Below, piece after piece: positions 53,473-62,617 of a DNA stretch of 64,000 nt (the first letter of the stretch is position 1; each line of letters opens with the position of its first letter). The DNA comes from Granulicella tundricola MP5ACTX9. Its GTDB lineage: Bacteria > Acidobacteriota > Terriglobia > Terriglobales > Acidobacteriaceae. Below the pieces are notes generated by a model that was not told where the DNA came from, did not search any database, and saw nothing but the letters and a program-made list of their open reading frames with translations. Position numbers and translations under genes: made by a program. Location of the stretch: assembly GCF_000178975.2 (NCBI RefSeq), contig NC_015064.1:4154001-4218000 (forward strand), written 5' to 3'.

Positions 53473-55953
53473 CTAGATCTTCTGGACGCGCTGGACGTCT
53501 CGAACGCCGGGGACCTTACGTAGGTTCTGGGTGAGCTTCGTGAGGTGGCGGACGTCTACGGTTTCAATGACGAAGTCCACCATGAAGGAGCCGTCGGTGG
53601 CGGGCTTGGAGTCGACCGAGCGGATGTTGGTGCCGTCCTCCGCGATGATGGCGGTGAACTCCTTCAACATGCCGGAGCGGTCGTCGCAGACGATGGTGAG
53701 CTTGACCGGGTAGGTGGTGGGCTTGGGTGCGCCTGCGCCGCCGTGCGATTCGCCAAGGCCCCACTCCACCTGGATGCGGCGGTCGGACTCGTAGAGAAGG
53801 TTCTGCACGTTGGGACAGACGCGTGCGTGGACCGCGACACCCTTGCCACGGGTGACGTAGCCGATGATCTCTTCGCCGCGGATCGGATTGCAACATCGGG
53901 CGCGATAGACGAGAAGATCGTCCTGGCCTTCCACCTGTAGCGAGTCCGACCCCTTGCCGAAGAAGACGCGTTTGACCGCCTCTGACATCTGGCCGACCAC
54001 GTTGCCGACGCCGGCTTCGGGCTCTGAGATCTCAGCCGCCATCGTCGAGCCGGGCTGGAGCTTGTTGAGGACGACGCGGGCTGAGTACTTGCCGAAGCCT
54101 ACGCCGGCGAGCAGCTCCGCCTCTGTGCCCAGGCCGTAGTCGTTGGCGACGCGAACGTAATCGGCATCGTCGAACTTGGAGAGGGCGAGCTTCCACTTGC
54201 GGGCTTCGCGGTCCAGAAGCTTCTTGCCGATCTCAATGGCGCGCTCTCGCTGATGCTCGTTGAGCCAGTGCTTGATCTTGTTGCGGGCGCGGCTGGATTT
54301 GGTGAAGGAGAGCCAGTCGCGGGATGGAGCGTGGCCGGTCTGGGTACTGATCTCTACGATGTCGCCGTTGCGGAGCTTGGTGCGGAGAGGGACGATGCGC
54401 CCATTGACCTTGGCTCCGATGGTGGTGTTGCCCACCTCTGTGTGGATGGCGTAGCTGAAGTCGATGGGGCTGGCGTCCTTGGGAAGCACGACGACCTTGC
54501 CCTTGGGGGTGAAGGTGTAGACCTCCTCTGGGTACAGATCGATCTTGAGGGTCGACATGAACTCGTTGGGGTCTGTCATCTCACGCTGCCATTCCATCAA
54601 CTGGCGGACCCAGGCGAGGCGCTGCTCATCCTTGGCGCTGACGGCGTCGTTGGCCTTGTACTTCCAGTGCGCTGCGATGCCCTCTTCCGCGATGCGGTGC
54701 ATCTCCTCCGTGCGGATCTGGACCTCAAACTGGTGACCGCCGGGAGCCATGAGCGTGGTGTGGAGGGATTGGTAGAGGTTGGGGCGGGGGGTGGCGATGA
54801 AGTCCTTGAAGCGACCGGGGACGGGACGCCAGAGATTCTGGAGGATGCCGAAGACGGCGTAACACTCGCCCACGGTGTGGCAGATGACGCGGACGGCGAG
54901 GAGGTCATAGACCTGATCCACGGGGATCTTCTGGGCGGTGAGCTTCTGCTGGATGGAGTAGAGACGCTTGATGCGGGATTCGACGCGGCCATCGATGCCG
55001 GCTTCGGCGAGCTTGCCCCGTACGGTCTCGACGATGTTGGTGAGGGTCTCTTCGTTGGCATCGCGGAGATGCTCCACCTCCTGCGCAACCTGCAGGTAGG
55101 CGTAGGGATCTGTGTAACGGAAGGCCAGGTCTTCAAGCTCTCCGCGGAGCTTACCCATGCCGAGACGGTGGGCGAGGGGGGCGTAGATGTCTAGGGTCTC
55201 GCGTGCGATCTTCTGCTGTTTTTCCGGCTTCAGATGCTCCAGCGTCCGCATGTTGTGGAGGCGATCCGCGAGCTTGATGATGACGACGCGCACATCCGTG
55301 ACCATGGCCAGGAGCATCTTGCGGATATTCTCCGCCTGGTGATCTTCACGGTTGGCGAACTTGATCTTGTCGAGCTTGGTGACGCCTTCCACGATGTGGG
55401 CGACCTGCTCGTTGAAGCGCTTGGCGATCTCCGGGCTGGTGACGTCAGTGTCTTCAACGGCGTCATGCAGGAGGCCGGCGGCGATGGCGGTGGAGTCCAT
55501 CTTGAGGTCTGCAAGGATCTGGCAGACCTCAAGCGGATGGATGATGTAGGGCTCGCCCGAGGCGCGAAGCTGGCCCGCATGCTGCTGGATGCAGAAGGCC
55601 CAGGCGCGGCGGATGATCTCAAGATCGTCGCTGGGGCGGTTGCGGTGGACGGTTTTAAGGAGATGGTCGAAGCGAGCTTCCAGCGAGCCGGGCAAGGCAT
55701 CGGGATGCTCGGAGATGGGCGCGGGCTGGAGTGGTGGGAAGGAGCCGGAGGGTTCGGCGAGATCGTGGGGCAGGATCTGGATGGGGGAGGAGAGAAGCTG
55801 AGGCCGGACGCCGCCGGATGCGGCTGAGATGGAAGCGGCGGTGGGCAGGGCTGCTTCCATGTCGATGCCCGCGACGCTTCCTGAGCCGGAAGTGGTGGGG
55901 GACGACGAGTTCAGAGGGCCAGCCTGTGAATCAGCCGGCGGAGCGCTTGCCAT
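53473..55953 (-). CDS. relA: Bifunctional (p)ppGpp synthetase/hydrolase (RelA/SpoT)
   Basis: An 826-residue long RSH protein. The order is an N-terminal extension of about 80 residues, HD hydrolase (HDAVEDT, His163-Asp164; KLADRLHNMRTL), synthetase (YDLLAVRVICHTVGECY; RFKDFIATPRPNLYQSLHTT), TGS (VYTFTPKGKVVVLPKDASPI) and ACT domain (PVKLTIVCDDRSGMLKEFTA). RFKD at 381-384 is the RxKD type of bifunctional Rel/SpoT enzymes rather than monofunctional RelA. The gene controls the stringent response. A terminator at 56016-56056 lies upstream and separates it from the 69-aa gene. Confidence 0.93.
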   Translation of the reverse strand: MASAPPADSQAGPLNSSSPTTSGSGSVAGIDMEAALPTAASISAASGGVRPQLLSSPIQILPHDLAEPSGSFPPLQPAPISEHPDALPGSLEARFDHLLKTVHRNRPSDDLEIIRRAWAFCIQQHAGQLRASGEPYIIHPLEVCQILADLKMDSTAIAAGLLHDAVEDTDVTSPEIAKRFNEQVAHIVEGVTKLDKIKFANREDHQAENIRKMLLAMVTDVRVVIIKLADRLHNMRTLEHLKPEKQQKIARETLDIYAPLAHRLGMGKLRGELEDLAFRYTDPYAYLQVAQEVEHLRDANEETLTNIVETVRGKLAEAGIDGRVESRIKRLYSIQQKLTAQKIPVDQVYDLLAVRVICHTVGECYAVFGILQNLWRPVPGRFKDFIATPRPNLYQSLHTTLMAPGGHQFEVQIRTEEMHRIAEEGIAAHWKYKANDAVSAKDEQRLAWVRQLMEWQREMTDPNEFMSTLKIDLYPEEVYTFTPKGKVVVLPKDASPIDFSYAIHTEVGNTTIGAKVNGRIVPLRTKLRNGDIVEISTQTGHAPSRDWLSFTKSSRARNKIKHWLNEHQRERAIEIGKKLLDREARKWKLALSKFDDADYVRVANDYGLGTEAELLAGVGFGKYSARVVLNKLQPGSTMAAEISEPEAGVGNVVGQMSEAVKRVFFGKGSDSLQVEGQDDLLVYRARCCNPIRGEEIIGYVTRGKGVAVHARVCPNVQNLLYESDRRIQVEWGLGESHGGAGAPKPTTYPVKLTIVCDDRSGMLKEFTAIIAEDGTNIRSVDSKPATDGSFMVDFVIETVDVRHLTKLTQNLRKVPGVRDVQRVQKI

Positions 55954-56015
55954 AGGACATTATAGGCCGATTGGGAGGGAGGGATGGCTGGCGGGGTGGA
56001 TACTGGCGGGCAAAG

Positions 56016-56056
56016 AAAACGGCCGCTCCCCTAGATTTCCAGGGAGCGGCCGTTTT
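56016..56056 (-). terminator. Terminator of the purine/nucleotide operon
   Basis: A 15-bp perfect stem pairs AAAACGGCCGCTCCC (56016-56030) with GGGAGCGGCCGTTTT (56042-56056), followed on the minus strand by TTTTCTTT. It begins 15 bases after the stop of the 69-aa gene. Confidence 0.9.
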
Positions 56057-56070
56057 GTGGTGCCGAGGAG

Positions 56071-56280
56071 TTAGGCCTGGGCAGCGGGCTGGAAGCCATC
56101 GCAGCCGCTGAGGGGAGTGACCTTCAGGTGAAGCGCGGCATTCTTGGGCAGGCCGCAGCTATCAAGCAGGGTGGCATCCGCGGACTTGCTGCTTAGGATG
56201 CTGACGAGAACGGTGGTCTTCTCATGTGCTTCGCCGAAGTGGGTACAGAGACCGCACTGTCCGTCATGAACTGTCTGCAT
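56071..56280 (-). CDS. Small cysteine-containing conserved-type protein (69 aa)
   Basis: ATG 56280 is preceded by GGAGG 6 nt upstream, and the product is 69 residues. The N-terminal CGLC (Cys9, Cys12) and later SCGLP and GCDGF cysteines could bind a metal. The segment ALHLKVTPLSGCDGF is well structured. I do not recognise a family. It sits between the nucleotide operon and the terminator at 56016, but a 184-bp gap separates it from the DUF2218 gene, so it may have its own promoter. Confidence 0.7.
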   Translation of the reverse strand: MQTVHDGQCGLCTHFGEAHEKTTVLVSILSSKSADATLLDSCGLPKNAALHLKVTPLSGCDGFQPAAQA

Positions 56281-56464
56281 GGTGATCCTCCAGAACTTGT
56301 TATGTGAGAAGGCGGCTGGACGATTCGCGTTGCCTGCTTCTCGACGTTCCGGGATGACAATAGACCGCGCGTAAACCCTTGTAAATTGGGACGATTCGAG
56401 TCTTAGATCGATTGATGAGTGGGACGGAATGAGTCTTATTTCTGGTTCATGCGCCGCTGGAGAG

Positions 56465-56749
56465 CTAGCTTTGGAACCAGTGGAAGTCCAGAGTTTCCTG
56501 TGAGCCGATATGCCGGAGCCGGTCTGCAATGAGCTTCTCCGCGTCGTCCTGATCGGCCGCATCTTCGACCTCCAGGTAGACGGAGAGGGCCGCAGGGGCG
56601 GACATCAGAGTGCAGATGGCTCGGTCCAGCTTGATCTTGCCGTGGGTGTCGTCGTACTCGACCGGAAAGCGGTGGGCCCAGTGGCGGCAGAGCTCACGCA
56701 AGTACTCAACGGCGTGAGTGGTGCGGAGCTCTGCGCGCGAGAGCATCAT
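56465..56749 (-). CDS. DUF2218-family protein
   Basis: A 94-residue protein with the DUF2218 pattern (AELRTTHAVEYLRELCRHWA, then FPVEYDDTHGKIKLDRAIC, and the end VEDAADQDDAEKLIADRLRH). Members are small cytoplasmic proteins of unknown function. It is 13 bp downstream of purF and probably the last gene of the dut-purL-purF operon. Confidence 0.8.
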   Translation of the reverse strand: MMLSRAELRTTHAVEYLRELCRHWAHRFPVEYDDTHGKIKLDRAICTLMSAPAALSVYLEVEDAADQDDAEKLIADRLRHIGSQETLDFHWFQS

Positions 56750-56762
56750 GCGAACGCCGGCA

Positions 56763-58262
56763 TCATGCGAGCGGCATGGCTGGAGCGGGTAGGATCTCCG
56801 AAACGTCGATCATCTGGGTGGGGTACTCGCCGGTATAGCAGGCGGTGCAGAAACTGGCCGGGGAGAGGCCGCCGAGCGGCTCGCCGGTGGTGCAGGAGTG
56901 GGTGAGGCCGACGAGGGAGAGGTAGGCGAGGGAATCGGCTTCGATGTAGGCGCAGATCTCGGCGAGGCTCTTGTTGGCGGCGATGAGGTGTTCGCGGCTG
57001 GGGGTATCGACACCGTAGAAGCAGGGCGAGATGGTGGGGGGGCAGGAGATGCGGAGGTGGACCTCCGTGGCTCCGGCGGCTCTGACCATCCGCACGATTT
57101 TTCGGCTTGTCGTTCCGCGGATGATGGAGTCGTCGATGAGGATGACGCGCTTGCCTTCGAGCAGGGCGCGGGAGGGGTTGAGCTTCATGCGGACGCCGAA
57201 GTCGCGGACGCGCTGGGTGGGTTCGATAAAGGTGCGACCTACGTAGTGGTTACGGATGAGCCCGAAGTTGAACGGGATGCCGGACTCTGCGGCGTAGCCG
57301 ATGGCGGCTGTTACGCCGGAGTCGGGGACTGGGACGACGAGGTCTGCGGGGACTGCCGACTCGCGTGCGAGCTGGCGACCCATCTCTTCACGGGACTTCT
57401 GGACCCAGCGGCCGAAGACCTTGGAGTCCGGGCGGGCGAAGTAGACGTGCTCGAAGACGCAGGAGGCGGGCGGGACGGAGCCCTTGGCGAAGTGGCGACT
57501 GGTGACGCCGTCTTCCGAGACCATGACGAGCTCGCCGGGCTCTACGTCACGCTCATACTTGGCGTGGAGGAGGTCCAGGGCGCAGGTCTCGGAGGCGAAG
57601 ACGAAGGTGTCCGGCGCGCCGTCTTCTCCGGTGACTCGGCCCATGCAGAGCGGGCGGAAGCCGTGCGGATCGCGCGCGGCGAAGATGCGGTTGCGCGTCA
57701 TCATGACGATGGAAAACGCGCCTTCGACCTGGGCGAGGGCTTCCGCCATGCAATCGACGAGGGTGGTGCATTTGGAGTGGGCGACGAGCTGGATGATGAT
57801 CTCGGAGTCCGAGGTGGTCTGGAAGATGGCTCCATCGCGCTCCAGGCGCTCCTTGGCGGTGCCGAGGTTGATCAGGTTCCCATTGTGCGCAATGGCAATC
57901 AGCCCCTTGGTGGATTCAACGCTGATGGGCTGGGCGTTGAGGAGGGCGGAGTCGCCGGTGGTGCTATAGCGGGTGTGGCCTATGGCGAGGTGGCCGGGGA
58001 GCTTCTGGAGGACGTCGTCGGTGAAGATTTCCGAGACGAGGCCCATGCCCTTGATGTCGTTGACGTGCTCGCCGTCCGCGGATGCGATTCCGCCGGACTC
58101 CTGGCCTCTATGCTGGAGGGAGTAAAGACCCCAATAGGTGAGGCGGGCTGCGTCAGGGTGGTTGTAGACGGCCATGACGCCGCACTCTTCGCGGAGCTTG
58201 TCGAGGTGGTCGTCGGCTTCGTGATCTTGCATGTCTTGGGCCAGGGAGAGGGTGGTGTTCAT
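56763..58262 (-). CDS. purF: Amidophosphoribosyltransferase
   Basis: A 499-residue enzyme of the first committed purine step, making phosphoribosylamine from PRPP and glutamine. An N-terminal propeptide of about 26 residues precedes Cys27 (REECGVMAVY), the glutaminase nucleophile, and GLYSLQHRGQESGGI follows. The PRPP loop is RVILIDDSIIRGTTSRKIVRM. The C-terminal cysteines and propeptide suggest the [4Fe-4S]-containing type, which matches ISC genes nearby. The start overlaps the purL stop (TAATG), indicating translational coupling. Confidence 0.95.
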   Translation of the reverse strand: MNTTLSLAQDMQDHEADDHLDKLREECGVMAVYNHPDAARLTYWGLYSLQHRGQESGGIASADGEHVNDIKGMGLVSEIFTDDVLQKLPGHLAIGHTRYSTTGDSALLNAQPISVESTKGLIAIAHNGNLINLGTAKERLERDGAIFQTTSDSEIIIQLVAHSKCTTLVDCMAEALAQVEGAFSIVMMTRNRIFAARDPHGFRPLCMGRVTGEDGAPDTFVFASETCALDLLHAKYERDVEPGELVMVSEDGVTSRHFAKGSVPPASCVFEHVYFARPDSKVFGRWVQKSREEMGRQLARESAVPADLVVPVPDSGVTAAIGYAAESGIPFNFGLIRNHYVGRTFIEPTQRVRDFGVRMKLNPSRALLEGKRVILIDDSIIRGTTSRKIVRMVRAAGATEVHLRISCPPTISPCFYGVDTPSREHLIAANKSLAEICAYIEADSLAYLSLVGLTHSCTTGEPLGGLSPASFCTACYTGEYPTQMIDVSEILPAPAMPLA

Positions 58263-60619
58263 TATGCGAGCACCTCTTCGGCTAGTTGGGATTCGAGGGC
58301 GGTGGAGTAGGCGGTGCGGAGTTCACTTACCGTTGTCAAAATTGCCGGTTTCTTTCCTGTGGCGAGCCAAAAATCATCGCGGTCGGTTGTGTCACCTAAG
58401 GCCCATACGTGCAGATCATATCCTTCAACAATGGACCGAACCTTGGACTCGTCCTCTGACGAACAGGAAATGACGACACTACAAGCTTGTTCTCCAAACA
58501 GCGAGATTGCGGTTCGACTGGAGTCAGCGTTCACGCCTACGCCGTTGGTTAGGCAAGCCTTTGCCAAAGCGACCGCAAGACCTCCATCGGACAGATCGCA
58601 CGCCGACCTCAACAACCCTTCACTTGCAAGACTAATCAAGCACTTATTTAGCTGGGCCGCTTCTCTGAGATCAAACCACTCAGGCCTCCCCCAGATTGTC
58701 TGAAGGATGGTCTTCGCATAGTCCGAGGACCCAAATGCTTCGACGGGGTAAGAATCAACATCCCACTTGGCGGCAATTTGGATGACCTTGTGGCCCGCGC
58801 TAACAAAACCTGATGGCACGGCTTTAGTTACATCGTCCAGAATGCCCACTATGCCGATGACGGGGGTGGGGTAGATTCCTTCGCCTTTGGTTTCGTTGTA
58901 GAGGCTGACGTTGCCGCCGGTGACGGGGGTGCCGAGGGCGTTGCAGGCTTCGGTGATGCCGTCGATGGCCTGGGAGAGCTGGGCCATGATCTCGGGTTTT
59001 TCAGGGTTGCCGAAGTTGAGGCAGTTGGTGGCGGCGACCGGGGTTGCGCCGGTGCAAGCGACCTTGCGGGCGGCTTCGGCTACGGCGTGCATCGCGCCTA
59101 GTTTGGGGTCGAGATAGCACCAGCGGCCGTTGCCGGCGAGGGCCATAGCGAGGCCTCGCTCCGGTGCGTCCTGCTTGCCGGTGCCCTTGATGCGGATGAC
59201 GCCGGCCTCTCCGCCGGGGCCCTGGACGGTGTTGGTCTGGACCATGGAGTCGTACTGCTCGTAGATCCAGCGCTTGTCGCAGATGTTGGCAGAGGCGAGG
59301 AGCTTCTTGAGGTCGGCGGTGTAGTCGCGGGGCTTCTTGAGCTCTTCGAGAACCCAGGCGGGTGGGTCCTTGGGGACGGGTGCGGTCCAGGTGCCGACCG
59401 GGCGGTGGTAGACCGGGGCGTCGTCAGTCAGAGACTTGTTTGGGATCTCGGCTTCGAGGATGCCGCCGTGGTAGACGCGCATCACGTCGTCGGCGGTGAC
59501 GAGGCCGACCTCCGCGCAGTCCAGGCCCCACTTGCGGAAGACGGCGAGGACCTCTTCTTCGCGGCCCTTGGCGGCGACGAGCAGCATGCGCTCCTGCGAC
59601 TCCGACAGCATGATCTCGTAGGTGGACATGCCGGTCTCGCGCTGGGGGACCTTGTCGAGTTCAATGGTGACGCCGAGCGAGCCGCGTGCGCCCATCTCGC
59701 AGGTGCTGCAGGTCAGGCCGGCTGCGCCCATGTCCTGAATGCCGAGGACTGCGCCGGTCTGCATGACCTCCAGGCAGGCCTCGAGGAGGAGTTTTTCGAG
59801 GAAGGGGTCGCCCATCTGGACGTTGGGGCGCTTCTGCTCGGAGCCTTCGGTGAACTCTTCCGATGCCATGGTGGCACCGTGAATACCGTCTCTTCCAGTC
59901 TTAGCCCCGACGTAGAAGACGGGATTGCCGACGCCTTCCGCCTTGGCGTAGAAGATCTCGTCGGTTCTCACCAGGCCCAATGCAAATGCGTTCAGCAAGG
60001 GGTTGCCGGAGTAGCACTGCTCAAAGCGGGTTTCGCCGCCGAGGTTGGGCACGCCGAAGCAATTGCCGTAGCCGCCTACGCCGTGGACGACGCCGGCCAT
60101 GGTCTGGCGGTTGCGGGCGTAGTCAGTGGTGTCGTCTTTTTTGTCACTCTCAGGGGTAAGCGGGCCGAAGCGGAGCGAATCCATGACGGCCATGGGGCGT
60201 GCGCCCATGGTGAAGATGTCGCGGAGGATGCCGCCGACGCCGGTGGCCGCGCCCTGATAGGGCTCTATATAGCTGGGGTGGTTGTGGGACTCGATCTTGA
60301 AGGCGCAGGCCCAGCCTTCGCCTACGTCGATGATGCCGGCGTTCTCGCCGGGCCCTTGCACGACCGCGCCTGGGCCGCTGAGACGGGTGCCCTTGGTGGG
60401 CAGGCGCTTGAGGTGGACGCGGCTGGACTTATAGGAGCAGTGCTCCGACCACATAACCGAGAAGATGCCCAGCTCAGTCAGCGAAGGCACGCGACCGAGC
60501 GCGGCTTCAATGCGCGTGTACTCGTCCGGCGTAATGGAATGCGTTTTGAGGAGCGCCGGGCTGATGGTGGTGGGCGTGGGGGGCGGCGTAGACGTGGGGA
60601 AAACGTACTCGTTTGGCAT
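58262..60619 (-). CDS. purL: Phosphoribosylformylglycinamidine synthase subunit PurL
   Basis: A 785-residue small-type PurL that converts FGAR to FGAM with PurQ and PurS. Segments seen are [35 protein letters not shown] and [15 protein letters not shown]. Neither purQ nor purS is in this window. Its last about 180 codons (58290-58860) are distinctly lower in GC than the remainder, changing abruptly near 58860, yet the frame and family motifs ([20 protein letters not shown]) are intact. Confidence 0.94.
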   Translation of the reverse strand: MPNEYVFPTSTPPPTPTTISPALLKTHSITPDEYTRIEAALGRVPSLTELGIFSVMWSEHCSYKSSRVHLKRLPTKGTRLSGPGAVVQGPGENAGIIDVGEGWACAFKIESHNHPSYIEPYQGAATGVGGILRDIFTMGARPMAVMDSLRFGPLTPESDKKDDTTDYARNRQTMAGVVHGVGGYGNCFGVPNLGGETRFEQCYSGNPLLNAFALGLVRTDEIFYAKAEGVGNPVFYVGAKTGRDGIHGATMASEEFTEGSEQKRPNVQMGDPFLEKLLLEACLEVMQTGAVLGIQDMGAAGLTCSTCEMGARGSLGVTIELDKVPQRETGMSTYEIMLSESQERMLLVAAKGREEEVLAVFRKWGLDCAEVGLVTADDVMRVYHGGILEAEIPNKSLTDDAPVYHRPVGTWTAPVPKDPPAWVLEELKKPRDYTADLKKLLASANICDKRWIYEQYDSMVQTNTVQGPGGEAGVIRIKGTGKQDAPERGLAMALAGNGRWCYLDPKLGAMHAVAEAARKVACTGATPVAATNCLNFGNPEKPEIMAQLSQAIDGITEACNALGTPVTGGNVSLYNETKGEGIYPTPVIGIVGILDDVTKAVPSGFVSAGHKVIQIAAKWDVDSYPVEAFGSSDYAKTILQTIWGRPEWFDLREAAQLNKCLISLASEGLLRSACDLSDGGLAVALAKACLTNGVGVNADSSRTAISLFGEQACSVVISCSSEDESKVRSIVEGYDLHVWALGDTTDRDDFWLATGKKPAILTTVSELRTAYSTALESQLAEEVLA

Positions 60620-60691
60620 AGGCTCGCAGCTTCGATTGTCGCATGATGGCAGGGACGATGTGCCCGTGTTACGGTGCGTTCGGCTTGCGAT

Positions 60692-61144
60692 TCAAGCTCC
60701 GGTTGACCCGAATCCGCCCTGATTGCGCGGTGTCTGGTCCAGCGTGGAGACCTCAGTGAAGGCCGCTTCGATGCGGCGTACGATGCGGAGCTGGGCGATG
60801 CGGTCTCCGGCGGCGATGGTGTGAGGGATGGCGGAGAGGTTCGTCATGACGACCTTGACCTCACCCCGGTAGCCAGGGTCAATGACTCCTGCGAGGGTGG
60901 TGATGCCGCGTGAGGCGAGCCCGGAACGGTCCTCCACCAATGCGCCAAAACCGTCAGGCAGGCCAAGCGCGATGCCCGTGGGAACTGCGCGGGTCTCCGC
61001 CGGGGCCAGTGTAAGTGGCTCTACGGCATGGAGATCGGCAGCAAGATCGCCATAAGGCCCGGTGTGGGCGTAGCGGGGAAGCTGGGCGTAGGGATGAAGT
61101 TTGAGAACACTGATTTCCAGGTCGGGCGATGATTCTGCGTTCAT
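60692..61144 (-). CDS. dut: dUTP diphosphatase
   Basis: A 150-residue trimeric-type dUTPase. The five motifs are visible: GDLAADLHAVE, EDRSGLASRGI, TLAGVIDPGYRGEVKV, GDRIAQLRIV and RNQGGFGSTG. It removes dUTP and supplies dUMP. It is the first gene of the minus-strand set, 72 bp before purL. Confidence 0.95.
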   Translation of the reverse strand: MNAESSPDLEISVLKLHPYAQLPRYAHTGPYGDLAADLHAVEPLTLAPAETRAVPTGIALGLPDGFGALVEDRSGLASRGITTLAGVIDPGYRGEVKVVMTNLSAIPHTIAAGDRIAQLRIVRRIEAAFTEVSTLDQTPRNQGGFGSTGA

Positions 61145-61270
61145 GGGTCGAGTTTATCGTTGAACGCATCCGGGAATTAAGTTGATGAAAGTGCAAGGCC
61201 GGGCATTCGGACTGAAACGGTTGGGAGAGTTCTGCATCCGACATGCAACGGGACACGTCTGGAGAGGTAC

Positions 61271-62617
61271 ATGCTGAAAGCGAAGATAAAAGGGACCGGC
61301 ACGCCCGGCGATGTGGCACTGGTGCTCATGCACTTTCTGGGCGGCAGCACGCGGGAGTGGGATGAGGTTGTGGGTCTATTGGGAGACGGCTTCCGGACGG
61401 TGGCGGTGGACCTGCCGGGGTTTGGCGAGGCTGCGGGTGAGCCCGGCTACTCGGTTGCGGAGATGGCGGATGCTGTGGAGGAACTGATCGCGCGGCTGGA
61501 GCTGGGGCGGTACGTGCTGGTGGGGCACAGCATGAGCGGAAAGGTCTCTGCTGTACTGGCGCGACGGGCTGCGGAGACAGCGCACGGCAGGCTCGCGGGC
61601 CTGATTCTGGTGGCTCCGTCTCCGCCCAGCCCGGAGCCGATGACAGACGACAAACGTGCCGGGATGCTGGAGTCGCTGGGCGCTGCAAAGGACGGTGATG
61701 AGGCGCGAGCTAAGGTCTACATCGGCCGCAACGAGGAGCGGGACATCCCTCCCGCGGTGCTGGCGCGCACGGTGGACGAGGTGTTGAAGATGAACCGCGC
61801 CGCCTGGGTGGCGTGGCTGGAGAGCGGCAGCCGGGAGGACTGGGGAGAGCGCGTCGGCGTGCTGGACCTGCCCGCGCTGGTCGTTGCTGGGGAGAAGGAT
61901 GCGTCGCTGGGCGAGGACTCTCAGCGCAAGTTCACGTTGCGGCATTTCTCCAGGGCGGAGCTGAAGGTGGTCGAAGGCTGTTCCCACCTGGTGCCGCTTG
62001 AACGGCCCACGGAGCTGGCGGAGATGATGCGGGCGTTTGTGGCAGAGCTGGGACGGGTGCCGGTTCCTGCGGAGTACCTGGAGTTCATCGCCTCGGAGCG
62101 GGTTTCGCCTAGAACGCGGGCGGTGCTGGAGGCTCGCATGGCTGGACCGGAGCCGACGGATATGCTGACGCCCGAGCAGATGGTGACGCTGCGTGCGATG
62201 CTCGCACGGATCGTCCCGCAGAAGGGTGAGGGAATCGACCTGGCTGGATATGTGGCGGCCTCGCTGGCCAAGGGCAAGGGCGATGGCTGGCGTTATGCCG
62301 TACTGCCGGAGGATGCGAAGGCGTATCGGGATGGGTTGGACTCCTTGAGAGCGCGTGGCTTCGACGAGATGAGTGATGAGGATCAGGATGCTGCTTTGAG
62401 GGCGCTTGAGGAGAAGAAAGGAAGCGCAGAGGCGTGCTGGTTTGAGGAGGTTCGCGGCGATGCTACGACCGCTTACATCTCGCACCCAGCGACGCTCGCG
62501 CGTATCGGCCACAGCGGCATCGGTGTAGGTGGCGCGAACACGCAGAACAAGGGATTTGTGGCGATTGGGATTGGCGATGTCGAGGCGTGGGAGCCGAAGG
62601 AGTTAGTGAAAGCGTGA
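61271..62617 (+). CDS. Alpha/beta-hydrolase fused to a gluconate-2-dehydrogenase subunit-3 domain
   Basis: A 448-residue fusion. Residues 1-255 are an alpha/beta hydrolase with nucleophile Ser87 (VGHSMSGK), Asp210 (VAGEKDASLG) and His239 (GCSHLVPLERP). Residues about 265-445 match the small subunit of FAD-dependent gluconate-type dehydrogenases (LTPEQMVTLRAMLARIVPQ, ISHPATLARIGHSGIGVGG). The small subunit normally assists maturation or export of the flavoprotein partner, which here is the GMC gene that overlaps its stop. The hydrolase may open or make a lactone of the sugar product; this is inferred. GAGAGG precedes ATG 61271. No signal peptide is seen. Confidence 0.85.
   Translation: MLKAKIKGTGTPGDVALVLMHFLGGSTREWDEVVGLLGDGFRTVAVDLPGFGEAAGEPGYSVAEMADAVEELIARLELGRYVLVGHSMSGKVSAVLARRAAETAHGRLAGLILVAPSPPSPEPMTDDKRAGMLESLGAAKDGDEARAKVYIGRNEERDIPPAVLARTVDEVLKMNRAAWVAWLESGSREDWGERVGVLDLPALVVAGEKDASLGEDSQRKFTLRHFSRAELKVVEGCSHLVPLERPTELAEMMRAFVAELGRVPVPAEYLEFIASERVSPRTRAVLEARMAGPEPTDMLTPEQMVTLRAMLARIVPQKGEGIDLAGYVAASLAKGKGDGWRYAVLPEDAKAYRDGLDSLRARGFDEMSDEDQDAALRALEEKKGSAEACWFEEVRGDATTAYISHPATLARIGHSGIGVGGANTQNKGFVAIGIGDVEAWEPKELVKA

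Noticed and set aside
56898-58310. 470-codon plus-strand frame opposite purF
   Set aside because: Antisense to purF with Gly/Asp/Val-rich translation.
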